Positions 52,000 to 61,392 of a stretch of DNA of 64,000 nucleotides are shown one piece after another. The translations under genes were made by a program, and so were the position numbers. The notes beneath the pieces were generated by a model that saw nothing but the letters and a program-made list of their open reading frames with translations, was not told the origin of the DNA and ran no database searches. Location of the stretch: assembly GCF_038784515.1 (NCBI RefSeq), contig NZ_CP152376.1, forward strand, positions 5,422,893 to 5,486,892. Reading direction: 5' to 3'. How positions within the stretch are numbered: the stretch's first letter is position 1; every line of letters begins with the position of its first letter. The DNA comes from Rhodoferax sp. GW822-FHT02A01. Its GTDB lineage: Bacteria; Pseudomonadota; Gammaproteobacteria; Burkholderiales; Burkholderiaceae_C.

Positions 52000-53193
52000 T
52001 CAGATATCTTCGTTGAGAAGAAGTCCGCGCTTGGCCAAGTTGGCGAAGAAAGCGCCCAGGCCAAACTGCCAGGGGGCGGCCTGCTCGCAATGGGTCACGC
52101 GGTTGCACAGCGCGCCCAGATGCGGACTCTGGATACGCACCACATCACCCAGGTGGTGGGTAAAGCCGCCGCCCGGCTGATCGCGGTCCTGCGTGGGCGC
52201 AAACAGAGTGCCCATGAACAGCATGAAGCCGTCCGGGTATTGATGCGCGCCCAGGGTCTGCTGCACCAGTTCCAGCGGGTCGCGACTGATCTGGTCCATC
52301 GAGCTGCTGCCCAGCAGCACAAAGCCGTCTTCTCCACTCACCTGCAGTTGCACCACCTGGCGGCGCACGTGATCCAGGTCGAAGCTCTCGTCAAACAAGC
52401 GGATAAACGGCCCCAGCGCACAGGAGGCGTTGTTGTCTTTGGCCTTGCCCAATAGCAGCGCGCTACGGCCCTCGATGTCGCGCAGGTTGACGTCATTGCC
52501 CAGGCATGCGCCCTGGATCACGCCGCGGCTGTTGACCGCCAGCACCACCTCGGGCTCGGGGTTGTTCCAGTGCGAGTCGGAGCGTATGCCCACGTCGCTG
52601 CCCGTGCCCACCGAGGACAGCACCGGCGCCTTGGTGAACACCTCGGCGTCCGGGCCAATGCCCACCTCCAGATACTGCGACCAGATGCCCTGCGCCTGCA
52701 AAGCCGCCTTGAGCTGCATGGCCTGTGCCGAACCCGGTTTGATGGCCGCCAGATCGCTGCCGATATGGGCTACCACCTGGGCACGGATGTCCTGCGCCCG
52801 GCTGGCGTCGCCACCCGCTTTCTCTTCGATGACCCGCTCGATCATGCTGGTGGCAAAGGTGACACCCGCCGCCTTGATGACCTGCAGGTCGCAGGGCGAG
52901 AGAAAGTACGGTTTGCCCGGATCACGCGTGGCCTCGGTGCTGTTGGCCAGCACCTCTTCCAGCGTGCCTACCCGGTACCCGGCCCAGCTGCGCACCCACA
53001 CCACCGGTTCCTCCGCCTCCAGCAAAGCACTCATGGTGGCCACGTGGCCGCTCAGGTCATACACCGCGTCTTCACGGATCACCGCCACCGATGGCCCGCC
53101 AATGCCTGCGGGATTCCAGATGCGGGTTACCAGGGTGCCGGTGTAGAGGTCGTCGGGAAGGAAGGGGGATGTGGGCATGGCGATCGGTTGCAT
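52000..53193 (-). CDS. fumarylacetoacetate hydrolase-family protein
   Basis: The 397-residue protein carries a C-terminal FAH domain with GTGSDVGIRSDSHWNNPEPEVVL (metal-site Glu cluster), GNDVNLRDIEGRSALLLGKAKD and IRLFDESFDLDHVR. The N-terminal third is a separate domain beginning with GTLVTRIWNPAGIGGPSVAV. This long form resembles members annotated as 2-keto-3-deoxy-sugar-acid dehydratases or acylpyruvases rather than true fumarylacetoacetase. The substrate is not decidable. It is a stand-alone gene in the gap between the FlaG unit and the monooxygenase operon. Confidence 0.85.
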   Translation of the reverse strand: MQPIAMPTSPFLPDDLYTGTLVTRIWNPAGIGGPSVAVIREDAVYDLSGHVATMSALLEAEEPVVWVRSWAGYRVGTLEEVLANSTEATRDPGKPYFLSPCDLQVIKAAGVTFATSMIERVIEEKAGGDASRAQDIRAQVVAHIGSDLAAIKPGSAQAMQLKAALQAQGIWSQYLEVGIGPDAEVFTKAPVLSSVGTGSDVGIRSDSHWNNPEPEVVLAVNSRGVIQGACLGNDVNLRDIEGRSALLLGKAKDNNASCALGPFIRLFDESFDLDHVRRQVVQLQVSGEDGFVLLGSSSMDQISRDPLELVQQTLGAHQYPDGFMLFMGTLFAPTQDRDQPGGGFTHHLGDVVRIQSPHLGALCNRVTHCEQAAPWQFGLGAFFANLAKRGLLLNEDI

Positions 53194-53297
53194 GAAGCGG
53201 GTTGTGTGAGGAACGATGAGGCAGGCCGAGTTACCGGCGCCACATCATAAGCATGCACAATGCCCCTGGCGTCCCACGAGCCTATGCCTGCCCTCTA

Positions 53298-54086
53298 TCA
53301 GGCCGCCAGCCGGCTCGCCACAAAGCGGCTGAGCCGATCCGGCCCCAGTGCCGTCAACCGGAACAGCCAGGTCGCCATGAAGCCAACCGGCCAGTGCACC
53401 TTGCCAAAGCTGCCCTGGTAGGTGGCGGCGGCGTAGATGGTGCGTGCGACATCCTGTGTGGTGAGGCGCACACCCATGCGCTCGATGCTGCGTGCGTTCA
53501 TGTTGGTCACCATGTCGGTTTGCACGAACAGGGGCATGACGTCCATCACGCGGATGCCGTCTTTCTGCCACTCGATGTTCAGCGCCTCGGTCAGTGCGCG
53601 CACGGCGAACTTGCTGGCCGAGTAGGTTGCCAAAGAGGCCTGACCGTACACCGCCGCAGCAGACGACATGTTGATGACGCGGCTGCCCGGTGTGGACTGC
53701 AGATAGGGCTTGGCCAGTTGGCAGCCGTTGAGCACGCCTTTGACATTGACGTCCAGCACCGCCTGGTGGCGCTCCAGCGTATTGGCTTCCAAGGGGCCGG
53801 AGATCAGGATGCCGGCATTGTTGAGCAGCACATCCAGGCGGCCTGTGGCTCTGTGAAAGCTGGCAAGTGCCGTGTGCCAGGCATCTGCGTCGCGCACATC
53901 CAGCGCCATGGTCAGGCAATGGGCCTCACCCAGTTCCTCGCCCAGCGCTTTCAAGCCCGCCGTGTCGATATCGGCCAAGCCGACAAACCAGCCTTGCTTG
54001 CTGAACAGCCGCGCAGCTGCGCGGCCAATGCCGGTGGCGGCGCCGGTGATGAAGACACAGTGTATGGTTTGCATGGTCATACCCAA
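53298..54086 (-). CDS. short-chain dehydrogenase/reductase of the monooxygenase operon
   Basis: The 262-residue classical SDR has the NAD(P) motif TGAATGIGRA (Gly15, Gly19, Gly21), the NNAG motif, and the catalytic set Ser141/142, Tyr155 and Lys159 in YSASKF. The last part is longer and hydrophobic (PVGFMATWLFRLTALGPDRL), as in lipid-active SDRs. It is the last gene of the operon and overlaps the aldehyde dehydrogenase gene. Oxidation of a secondary alcohol to the ketone used by the monooxygenase is a natural guess. Confidence 0.9.
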   Translation of the reverse strand: MGMTMQTIHCVFITGAATGIGRAAARLFSKQGWFVGLADIDTAGLKALGEELGEAHCLTMALDVRDADAWHTALASFHRATGRLDVLLNNAGILISGPLEANTLERHQAVLDVNVKGVLNGCQLAKPYLQSTPGSRVINMSSAAAVYGQASLATYSASKFAVRALTEALNIEWQKDGIRVMDVMPLFVQTDMVTNMNARSIERMGVRLTTQDVARTIYAAATYQGSFGKVHWPVGFMATWLFRLTALGPDRLSRFVASRLAA

Positions 54087-55549
54087 CGGATGAAGGTCTT
54101 CAGGAGCTTGCGCACCAGAGGCGGAACCGGGCCCGCCCGGAACAGCGTTGCCGCCAGCGAGAACTGCGTGCGCACCACGCCGCGCTCGTGGCTGAAGGCC
54201 TTGAAGCCGTAGTGGCCGTGGGCATTGCCAATGCCGGAGTTATTCACTCCACCAAACGGCAGGCGCGCATGCAGGAACTGCAGCAGAGCATGGTTGACAC
54301 AGGCGCCACCAGAGGCGGTCTGCGTCAGTATCTGGTCGATGGCCGATGGGTTGCGGCTGTACACATAGAGGGCCAGCGGCTTGGGGCCGGCATTGATGCT
54401 GGAGATCACCTCATCCAGATTGCCAAAGCCAATCACGGGAAGCAGCGGGCCGAAGATCTCCTCCTGCATGATGGACGCGTCCGCAGGAATGCCATCCAGC
54501 AAGGTAGGCTGCACAAAGCAGGCATCCTCCACCACACCGCCACCGGCCAAGGCCTTGGCGCCACGTGCCGTGGCATCGTCCAGCAAGGCTTTCACACGGG
54601 TGGTGTGGCGTGCGTTCACCATGTGGGTCAGGCCCAGGCTGTTCTGCTGCTCGCCCAGGCTGGCGCCATAGGCTTTGCGCAGCTCCTGCCGGCACAAATC
54701 CACCCACTGTTCCTTGACGCTGTGGTGCACATACACGTGGTCGGGCGCAATGCAAGTCTGGCCCGCGTTGGCAAATTTGGACCACATGATGTTGACGGCG
54801 GCCAGCTTCAGATCGGCGCTGGCATCCACGATGGTCGGGCTCTTGCCGCCCAGCTCCAGGGTGACACTGCTGAGATTTTTGGCCGCGGCGGCCATCACAT
54901 GCTTGCCGATGGCCGGGCTGCCGGTAAAGAACACATGGTCAAAGGGCAGCGCCTGCAGGGCTTGCGCGACATCGGCCTCGCCTTGAAAGACCGCGACCTC
55001 ATCCTCGGTGAATACCTCGCGCACCACCTTGGCAATCAGGCCGGAGAGATGCGGAGTCAGTTCCGAAGGTTTCACGATGACGGTATTGCCCGCCGCAATG
55101 GCCGACACCAGCGGGCCCAGCGTCAGGTTCACCGGGTAGTTGAACGGGCCGATGATCAGGCACCTGCCGCGCGGCAGGTACTGCACGTGGCTGGTGGTGC
55201 CCAGCGTGAGCATCGTGGGCCACACGCGCTTGGGTTTCATCCAGCGGCGCAGGTTGCGGATGGCGTCATTGGCCTCCACACACACGGGCAGTATTTCGGC
55301 CAGGTCCACCTCGCCGGGCGGCTTTTTGAAATCGGCGTAGGCAGCCTGGTACCAGTCTTCGGTATGGGCAATGACGGCCTCGCGCAGCTTGCGGATCTTG
55401 GCGATGCGCTCAGCTGCAGTGGAGCTGCGCAATCGCAGTGCCGTGGCGGCCTGGCGTTCAAAGACCGCTTGCATGTGCGCGGTCGGGGTGACGGTGTGGA
55501 GGTTGGTGGTGGATGTCATGGTTGCTTGTACCGCATTGGGGGCCGTCAT
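54077..55549 (-). CDS. aldehyde dehydrogenase, coniferyl-aldehyde type
   Basis: The ATG at 55549, in an ATGA overlap with the GMC gene, gives 490 residues. The active-site set is complete: LELGGKSPTIVD (Glu232) and NAGQTCIAPDHVYV (Cys266), with GNTVIVKPSELTPHLSG for the cofactor and FTGSPAIGKHV. It belongs to the CalB/coniferyl-aldehyde branch, which acts on aromatic or long-chain aldehydes. The C-terminal KTFIRWV extends beyond the core and may associate with the membrane. It would oxidise the aldehyde made by the GMC enzyme to the acid. Confidence 0.92.
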   Translation of the reverse strand: MTAPNAVQATMTSTTNLHTVTPTAHMQAVFERQAATALRLRSSTAAERIAKIRKLREAVIAHTEDWYQAAYADFKKPPGEVDLAEILPVCVEANDAIRNLRRWMKPKRVWPTMLTLGTTSHVQYLPRGRCLIIGPFNYPVNLTLGPLVSAIAAGNTVIVKPSELTPHLSGLIAKVVREVFTEDEVAVFQGEADVAQALQALPFDHVFFTGSPAIGKHVMAAAAKNLSSVTLELGGKSPTIVDASADLKLAAVNIMWSKFANAGQTCIAPDHVYVHHSVKEQWVDLCRQELRKAYGASLGEQQNSLGLTHMVNARHTTRVKALLDDATARGAKALAGGGVVEDACFVQPTLLDGIPADASIMQEEIFGPLLPVIGFGNLDEVISSINAGPKPLALYVYSRNPSAIDQILTQTASGGACVNHALLQFLHARLPFGGVNNSGIGNAHGHYGFKAFSHERGVVRTQFSLAATLFRAGPVPPLVRKLLKTFIRWV

Positions 55550-57165
55550 GCCAGCACCACGTCCTTGCCGCTCAGGCGTTTGGCAAGGGCCTGAGCCAGG
55601 CGATTGACGTTGCCGTAGATGGAGAGCTGCGGATTGGCGCCGATGCTGGTGGGGAAGATGGAGCCGTCGTGAATGGACAGATTGTCGAGCTGCCAATGGA
55701 CGCCATCGGGCCGTGTCACGCCCAATGATGCATCTCCACCCAGACCGCAGCCGCCCATGACATGTGCGCTGCCGATCTTGGTGAGCAGCGGCTTCATGGG
55801 CAGCGCCTCAATGGCAGCCTTGGTCGCGGCCCAGGTGCTGGTGCCGCCAGCCAGCTCGTGGCCGGGGTAGACCATGGTGGCGCCTGCTTCAAACTGGATC
55901 TGCGCCATGACCAGCATGGCGCGGCGGGCACCGTCCATTACATAGTCGGTCAGCGGATAGTCCAGCAGGGGCGAGCCGTCACCGCGCAGTTCCACCGTGC
56001 CACCCACCGACTGATCATGAAAGCCGTCGCGCATGAGCGCCAGCATCACATTGGCATGCGGGTACTGGCGCAGCAGTTCCGCCTGCTTGGCGCCAAAGCC
56101 CGGCAGGTTGGCGCCGAAAAACATGGGATGCAGCGGCGCCACTTCCAGCTTGAAGCCTATGGGTCCGTCCACCGGCTGGGTGTGCAGGAAGTGGTCGGAG
56201 TAGATGGACTGCGGCGCGCCGTTCCAGGCTTCCACCGCATCCTTCATGACGGCGGTGGTGATGGCCACCGGATGCAAAAAGGTGCGTGTGCCCAGCTGCT
56301 TGTGCGGGTCCGGCGCCTTGGAGCGCAGCAGCAGCGCCGGCGAGTTGATGGCACCACCCGCCAGCACATAGTGCTTGGCCGCGATGGTGGTGGAGACTGT
56401 GCCTGCTTGCACCGGAGCAGCGTTGGGCTTGACGGCGATGCACTGCATGCCGGTTACACGGTTGCCATCGAAGACCAGTTTTTCAGCCCGCGTCTCCACC
56501 AGCAGCGTGGCGCCATGGTCCAGCGCAAACGGAATGGTGGTGACCAGCATGGACTGCTTGGCATTGGTGGGACAGCCCATGCCGCAGGAACCCAGGTTGT
56601 AGCAACCCTTGACGTTGCGCGGAATGGTTTCGGCCTTGATGCCCAGCTTGGCAGCGCCACGGCGCAGCAGCTCGTTGTTCTCGTTGGGCGCGGCTTCCCA
56701 GGGGTGAATGTTCAGCCGCGTCTGCGCCTGGCTGAAGAAGGGCTCCAGCGCCTCGGGTGTGAAGTCCTTGAGGCCGAAGTGGTCCTGCCAAAACTTGAGC
56801 GTGTCAGGCGGCGTGCGAAACGAGCTGGTCCAGTTGACCGTGGTGGTGCCACCCACGCTGCGGCCCTGCAGGATGGTGATGCCCTTGTCCTTGGTCTTGC
56901 GCCCGGCGTTTTCCTGGTAGAGCGCGGCATAGGCCTGCAGTTCGCGCTGCTTGAAGTCGGAGCTGGATTGGAGCTGCCCTTCTTCAACGATGACGACGTT
57001 CAGCCCGGCCTTGGTCAGCAGCTCGGCGGTGATGCCGGCACCTGCACCCGAGCCGATGATGGCCACGTCGCAGGTGATGTGTTCGGGCAGTGGCGCGTGC
57101 TTGCCGCCTAGGACTTTCCAGCCGCGTTGCAGGCCTTCCAGGATGGGATCGGGAATGTTGCTCAT
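55546..57165 (-). CDS. GMC-family FAD-dependent oxidoreductase
   Basis: The 539-residue flavoprotein has the FAD dinucleotide motif DVAIIGSGAGAGITAELL (about 31-48), the GMC block GRSVGGTTTVNW, and the C-terminal NPQLSIYGNVNRLA with PTSIGA. The segment GCYNLGSCGMGCPTNAKQS has three cysteines, as in membrane-bound long-chain alcohol oxidases and dehydrogenases that pair with a small Tat or c-type subunit. Alcohol to aldehyde oxidation is likely. A small Tat protein is encoded just upstream, and the ALDH gene overlaps downstream by ATGA. Confidence 0.9.
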   Translation of the reverse strand: MSNIPDPILEGLQRGWKVLGGKHAPLPEHITCDVAIIGSGAGAGITAELLTKAGLNVVIVEEGQLQSSSDFKQRELQAYAALYQENAGRKTKDKGITILQGRSVGGTTTVNWTSSFRTPPDTLKFWQDHFGLKDFTPEALEPFFSQAQTRLNIHPWEAAPNENNELLRRGAAKLGIKAETIPRNVKGCYNLGSCGMGCPTNAKQSMLVTTIPFALDHGATLLVETRAEKLVFDGNRVTGMQCIAVKPNAAPVQAGTVSTTIAAKHYVLAGGAINSPALLLRSKAPDPHKQLGTRTFLHPVAITTAVMKDAVEAWNGAPQSIYSDHFLHTQPVDGPIGFKLEVAPLHPMFFGANLPGFGAKQAELLRQYPHANVMLALMRDGFHDQSVGGTVELRGDGSPLLDYPLTDYVMDGARRAMLVMAQIQFEAGATMVYPGHELAGGTSTWAATKAAIEALPMKPLLTKIGSAHVMGGCGLGGDASLGVTRPDGVHWQLDNLSIHDGSIFPTSIGANPQLSIYGNVNRLAQALAKRLSGKDVVLA

Positions 57166-57187
57166 GGGTGGTACTCGGAGCTAGGTT

Positions 57188-57745
57188 TCAGACAGCGCGT
57201 GGTCCGGGGTAGCCAATGGCCTGCCAGGACTCTTCGCCGGAAAAATACGGGGCGAACACGATGTCGTGCAGCCCCTGGTAAGCCTGTATGCGCAGCGCCA
57301 TGCCGGACTCGCGCATGGACTGAAGTGCCGCGCTGGTCTGGGCCACGGTGGCTTCTGCCCACGACTCCGGCAGACCCACCAGCAGGCGCCGCCCCGGGGC
57401 GCTGGTCAGCAGGCTGAGCAACTGACCCAGCTCCTCCAGCACATGCACAGGCAAGCCTGCCAGAAACACGTCGGTACGCTGCAGGATGGCTTCGGTGGCG
57501 GCTTGCAGGGCGGCGGGCTCGGATGGCAACAGACCCGCCAGCATGGCCTGGCCGATCTTGCCCATGGCCTCGCGCGCAGAAGGGCTGAGTTTGCCGTCGA
57601 CCAGGCCTGGCTTGAGCATGGCGACAGTGCCACCCGCCACGGCGAGGACAACGGCGGAACCGATACCGAGTTTGAGAAACGAACGGCGGCGCAGGGTGGG
57701 TTGCGGCATGGCGGTGGACTCTGGTTTGGAAGGATGGGAAGGCAT
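57188..57745 (-). CDS. Tat-signal protein, probable accessory subunit of the GMC enzyme
   Basis: From ATG 57745 (two bases after the hydrolase stop) the protein has 185 residues; ATG 57709 would remove 12. The twin-arginine motif LRRRSFLKLG is followed by a hydrophobic helix (SAVVLAVAGGTVAML). The mature domain of about 130 residues is helical, with GKIGQAMLAGLLPSEPAALQ. It resembles subunit-3-type partners of gluconate/GMC dehydrogenases and lies directly upstream of the GMC gene (23 bases). An exported partner would imply that the flavoprotein is co-exported or membrane-associated; this is an inference. Confidence 0.7.
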   Translation of the reverse strand: MPSHPSKPESTAMPQPTLRRRSFLKLGIGSAVVLAVAGGTVAMLKPGLVDGKLSPSAREAMGKIGQAMLAGLLPSEPAALQAATEAILQRTDVFLAGLPVHVLEELGQLLSLLTSAPGRRLLVGLPESWAEATVAQTSAALQSMRESGMALRIQAYQGLHDIVFAPYFSGEESWQAIGYPGPRAV

Positions 57746-57747
57746 GT

Positions 57748-58683
57748 TCAACCCACGCAGGAACGGGCAAAGGCGGCGATGGCCTGCAGCGCCTGTCGGC
57801 TGGAGCGCAGGTAGAAGGCCTGCAGATGGAACACATGCCAGCGCTCCTGGTAAATGTCCAGCTGGCAAGGGACCTTGCAGCGCTGGGCATGGGCCTCAAG
57901 GCGCATGGAATCGGGCAGCAGAATCTCCTCCCGCCCGGCCTGGATCAGCATGGGTGGCAGGCCGCTGAGGTCAGTGTCCAGCGGCGCAAACTCCGCTGTG
58001 CCTTGCGGCACATGGAACCATTGCAAGCCCTGGCTTAGCCAGGCCTGCGTGACCATAGGGTCGCCGCGTACGCCGGGTGCAGTGTCTGAGTGGTCCGCCT
58101 GCAAGTCGGTGACGGGAGAGATCAGCGCCAAGCCTGCGGGCATCGCACGACCCAGGCGTTTCAAATGGATGGCCAGCGCCAGCGCCAAGGTAGCTCCCGC
58201 AGAGTCACCCGCCACAACGATGTTGTTGCAGGCATAGCCCCGCTGCAGCAGCGCATCGAACGCGGCCAAGGCATCTCCCAGCGCGCAGGGGTACGGATGC
58301 TCCGGCGCCAGGCGGTAGTTGGGAATCCACACTGGCATGCCGCTCTCATGCGCCAGGTGCGAACACAGGCCTCGGTGCGTTTGCGTACCGCCCAAGCAGA
58401 AAGCGCCCCCGTGCAGGTACAGGACCACGCCCTTGCTTGCCACCTGCGGGGGTGCAAGCACCAGCACATCCAAGCCAGCAATGTGCTCGCGTTGCGAGAC
58501 CAGCCCCGCGCGCCCCGGCATCAGCAGGGACAGAATATTCGCCCAGTGGCGTTGCGCCACCGGCCCCAGGCGCGGGCCTATGAAGGGGCGAAACGCTGCG
58601 CGCAGGAACAGGCGCAAGAAGCCCGCCACACAGGCCTCGAACCAGCCGCCGGGCGCAGGAATGCTACGCTGCATGCGGCACAC
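57748..58683 (-). CDS. alpha/beta hydrolase, hormone-sensitive-lipase family
   Basis: The 311-residue protein shows the HSL-type oxyanion motif LYLHGGAFCLGG (His91-Gly93) and the nucleophile elbow AGDSAGATLALA with Ser161. The acid and His of the triad lie in the C-terminal part (QAGREEILLPDSMRL and RWHVFHLQAF). Such enzymes hydrolyse esters and lactones. The gene overlaps the monooxygenase stop by 20 bases; opening of the ester or lactone made by the monooxygenase is the expected step. The mycobacterial counterpart in the mymA operon is LipR. Confidence 0.9.
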   Translation of the reverse strand: MCRMQRSIPAPGGWFEACVAGFLRLFLRAAFRPFIGPRLGPVAQRHWANILSLLMPGRAGLVSQREHIAGLDVLVLAPPQVASKGVVLYLHGGAFCLGGTQTHRGLCSHLAHESGMPVWIPNYRLAPEHPYPCALGDALAAFDALLQRGYACNNIVVAGDSAGATLALALAIHLKRLGRAMPAGLALISPVTDLQADHSDTAPGVRGDPMVTQAWLSQGLQWFHVPQGTAEFAPLDTDLSGLPPMLIQAGREEILLPDSMRLEAHAQRCKVPCQLDIYQERWHVFHLQAFYLRSSRQALQAIAAFARSCVG

Positions 58684-60190
58684 CCCACGCGGCTTGGGTG
58701 CTGGCGGAGAAACGGTAGGCGTCCAGGCTGGCCGTGCGGGTCAACCAGCGGTAGCTCAGGGTGAAGCCCGGCCAGTTGGTGCTGTTGTGGCCCTGGGCAT
58801 CCACATACCAGCTCTTGCAGCCGTTCCACACCGTGTGCGCGAGGCCGCTTTGCACCTGCGCGTTGAATTGCTCGAACACGCCGGGCAAGACTTCCATCAC
58901 CTGGGAGCGGGTGCTTTCCATTTTCTTCAGGCAACGCATGACGTGCGCAATCTGGCTCTCGAGCATGTAGACGATGGAGTTGTGGCCCAGGTTGGTATTG
59001 GGGCCGTACAGCATGAAGAAGTTGGGGAACTCCGGCACGGTCATTCCAAGGTACGCCTTGCTGCCTTGTGACCAGGCTGCATTGAGCTCCTTGCCCGCCC
59101 TGCCCTTGATGCGCAGAGGCGCCAGAAACTCGGTCGCGGCGAAGCCGGTTCCGTAGACGATGGCGTCCACTGTATGCACCTGTCCGTCGGTGGTTTCCAC
59201 ACCCGTGGGGGTGATGCGCCGAATGCCTTGCGTGACCAGCTGCACATTGGGGCGGTTGAAGGTTGCCAGGTACTCGCTGGAGAGCAGGATGCGCTTGCAG
59301 CCAATCTGGTACTCCGGCGTCATGGCCCGGCGCAACGCGGGGTCAGGCACCTGCTGCTCGAGTTGCTTGCGCACCGGTATGCCCACCGCGAATTTCATCA
59401 AACCCTTGAAGCGCGTGAATGCCAGGGCGCGGGATTCGTACTGCACGTAGATGGCCAGACGGTGCAGACGCATCAGCCAAGGCGCCCAGCGGCACAGGGC
59501 TTTTTCCAGGGCGCTGTAGGGGCGGTCGGGTCGGGGCAGGATGTAGGCCGGTGAGCGCTGAAACACCGCCATGCTTTGAACCCGAGCGGCAATCGCAGGA
59601 ACAAACTGGATGGCCGAGGCACCAGTGCCAATCACTGCCACGCGCTTGCCCGCGAGGTCAAAAGCATGGTCCCACTGTGCGGAGTGGAATGCATTGCCCT
59701 GAAAGCTTGCTTGGCCCTCGATCACCGGTATGGCCGGGCGGCTGAGCTGGCCCATGGCAGTGATGAGTATCTGGCTACGCAATTCGGTTCCGTCGGTCAG
59801 GAGCACACGCCAGTTCTGCTGCACCTCATCAAATTCCGCAGCGCGAACTTCGGCGCCGAAGCGCACATGGCGGCGCACACCAAAGCGCGTGGCACAGTCT
59901 TTCAGGTAGGCCAGGATTTCGCCTTGCGGTGCGAACTTGCGCGTCCAGTGGGGGTTGGGAAAAAACGAGAAGGAATAGAGATGCGATGGCACATCGCAGG
60001 CAGCGCCGGGGTAGCTGTTGTCGCGCCACACGCCGCCTACGTCATCGGCCTTTTCCAGAATCAGGTACTGATCGATGCCCTGCTTCTGCAATGCGATGGC
60101 CATGCCCAGGCCTGCAAAGCCGGTGCCGATGATGATGGCCTTGAGCACGTTGCTGGCGCTGGCTGCGCCGGGCTCTTGCGTAACTGGCAT
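58664..60190 (-). CDS. Baeyer-Villiger-type flavin monooxygenase
   Basis: The 508-residue protein has an FAD motif IIIGTGFAGLGMAIAL (about 19-34), ILEKADDVGGVWRDNSYPGAACDVPSHLYS split over residues 44-74, and the Baeyer-Villiger fingerprint F-x-G-x3-H-x3-W as FQGNAFHSAQW (Phe163-Trp173), followed by Asp. A second Rossmann motif, VIGTGASAIQFVPAI, binds NADPH. The enzyme inserts oxygen next to a carbonyl, giving an ester or lactone. It is the first gene of a six-gene operon with hydrolase, alcohol and aldehyde oxidation enzymes, and is divergent from an AraC gene. Confidence 0.93.
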   Translation of the reverse strand: MPVTQEPGAASASNVLKAIIIGTGFAGLGMAIALQKQGIDQYLILEKADDVGGVWRDNSYPGAACDVPSHLYSFSFFPNPHWTRKFAPQGEILAYLKDCATRFGVRRHVRFGAEVRAAEFDEVQQNWRVLLTDGTELRSQILITAMGQLSRPAIPVIEGQASFQGNAFHSAQWDHAFDLAGKRVAVIGTGASAIQFVPAIAARVQSMAVFQRSPAYILPRPDRPYSALEKALCRWAPWLMRLHRLAIYVQYESRALAFTRFKGLMKFAVGIPVRKQLEQQVPDPALRRAMTPEYQIGCKRILLSSEYLATFNRPNVQLVTQGIRRITPTGVETTDGQVHTVDAIVYGTGFAATEFLAPLRIKGRAGKELNAAWSQGSKAYLGMTVPEFPNFFMLYGPNTNLGHNSIVYMLESQIAHVMRCLKKMESTRSQVMEVLPGVFEQFNAQVQSGLAHTVWNGCKSWYVDAQGHNSTNWPGFTLSYRWLTRTASLDAYRFSASTQAAWGVPHAA

Positions 60191-60310
60191 GCAATCCCTC
60201 CTGGGTCATAAGTGGCGCGATTGTTCAACACAACGCGTGCGCCGCACATGCTGACTTGGGTCATTGTCATTAGAATTTGGGCCAAATTCACCAAACAAGG
60301 GTAATCACTG

Positions 60311-61345
60311 ATGAGCCTGTTGGACTACACCCGCAGCCCTGCAAGCATCGCCCTGCTCGTTGCATTCGGCAAGGAAACGGGGCGCGATGCTGCGGCCCTT
60401 TTGCGCGGCACCAAACTGTCAGAGCAGCAGTTGACCGACCCGAACGCGGAGGTGACTGCGTCTCAGGAGCTGCGCGTTGTGGCCAACCTGCTGCGCCTGT
60501 CCAAGGCTTCGTCCCGGTTGGGCCTGCTCATTGGCCAGCGCTACAAACCATCGGTGTATGGCGTGTGGGGATTCGGGCTGATGAGTTGTGCCACGCTGGG
60601 CGCCGCCGTGACCCAGGCGCTGAAGTTCCTGCCACTCACCTTTGCGTTTTCCACCATCCGCTACCGCTTCGACGCAGGACTCGCGCATCTGCAATTTGAA
60701 GAGGCAAACCTGCAAACGGAACTCAAGGAATTCCTGCTGAATCGGGACATGACGGCCGCGCTGCAGTTGATCCGCAGTACGCTCGGGCGGAACTTCCGCT
60801 TGGCGGAAGTCCGGCTGAAGCAGCCCCGTTGCCCTGCCCATACTGACGTACTTGCCTATACCGAAGCCTTCGGCATAGAACCGGTTTTTGGTGCGGCAGA
60901 CAACATGCTGATTTTTGATGGCAAGTTTTTGGAGTACCCGTTGCCGCTGGCCAATCCGTCGGCAGCGTTGATGTGCGAACAAATGTGCGTCGAGCTGCTG
61001 GAGAAGCGCCGCTCCAAACTGGGCACCACCGCCATCGTCAACCAGTACCTCAGCCTGAACCTGCACAAGATACCGCAACTGGGCGACATGGCCGCCTTGC
61101 TCAACACCAGCGAACGGACCCTGAAGCGCATGCTGGCCAGCGAAGGCACCAGCTTTCGCGAACTGGTCAGGCAATTCCAATGCGCCCAGTCCACCGAGTA
61201 CCTGCGCAACAGCCAGCTCGGTATCCACGAGATTGCCGCGCGGCTGGGCTTCAGTGATGCCTCCAGCTTTTCGCAATCGTTCAAGCGCTGGACGGGCATG
61301 GCACCGCAGGTATACAGGGACAGGGAAGACGGCGCGCGCATCTGA
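60311..61345 (+). CDS. AraC-family regulator (OruR/VirS type)
   Basis: The 344-residue protein has an N-terminal arabinose-binding-like domain (about residues 20-210, with LRVVANLLRLSKASSRLGLL) and a C-terminal HTH_18 domain (LNTSERTLKRMLASEGTSFR, then STEYLRNSQLGIHEIAARLG and FSDASSFSQSFKRWTGM). This is the OruR/ArgR/VirS length class. It is divergent from the monooxygenase operon with a 120-base spacer, as VirS is from mymA in mycobacteria, and should control it. Confidence 0.93.
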   Translation: MSLLDYTRSPASIALLVAFGKETGRDAAALLRGTKLSEQQLTDPNAEVTASQELRVVANLLRLSKASSRLGLLIGQRYKPSVYGVWGFGLMSCATLGAAVTQALKFLPLTFAFSTIRYRFDAGLAHLQFEEANLQTELKEFLLNRDMTAALQLIRSTLGRNFRLAEVRLKQPRCPAHTDVLAYTEAFGIEPVFGAADNMLIFDGKFLEYPLPLANPSAALMCEQMCVELLEKRRSKLGTTAIVNQYLSLNLHKIPQLGDMAALLNTSERTLKRMLASEGTSFRELVRQFQCAQSTEYLRNSQLGIHEIAARLGFSDASSFSQSFKRWTGMAPQVYRDREDGARI

Positions 61346-61392
61346 TATGCGTCAGCTTTTCAAATAGGCCTGCCACGTATACTGCGCCGAAC

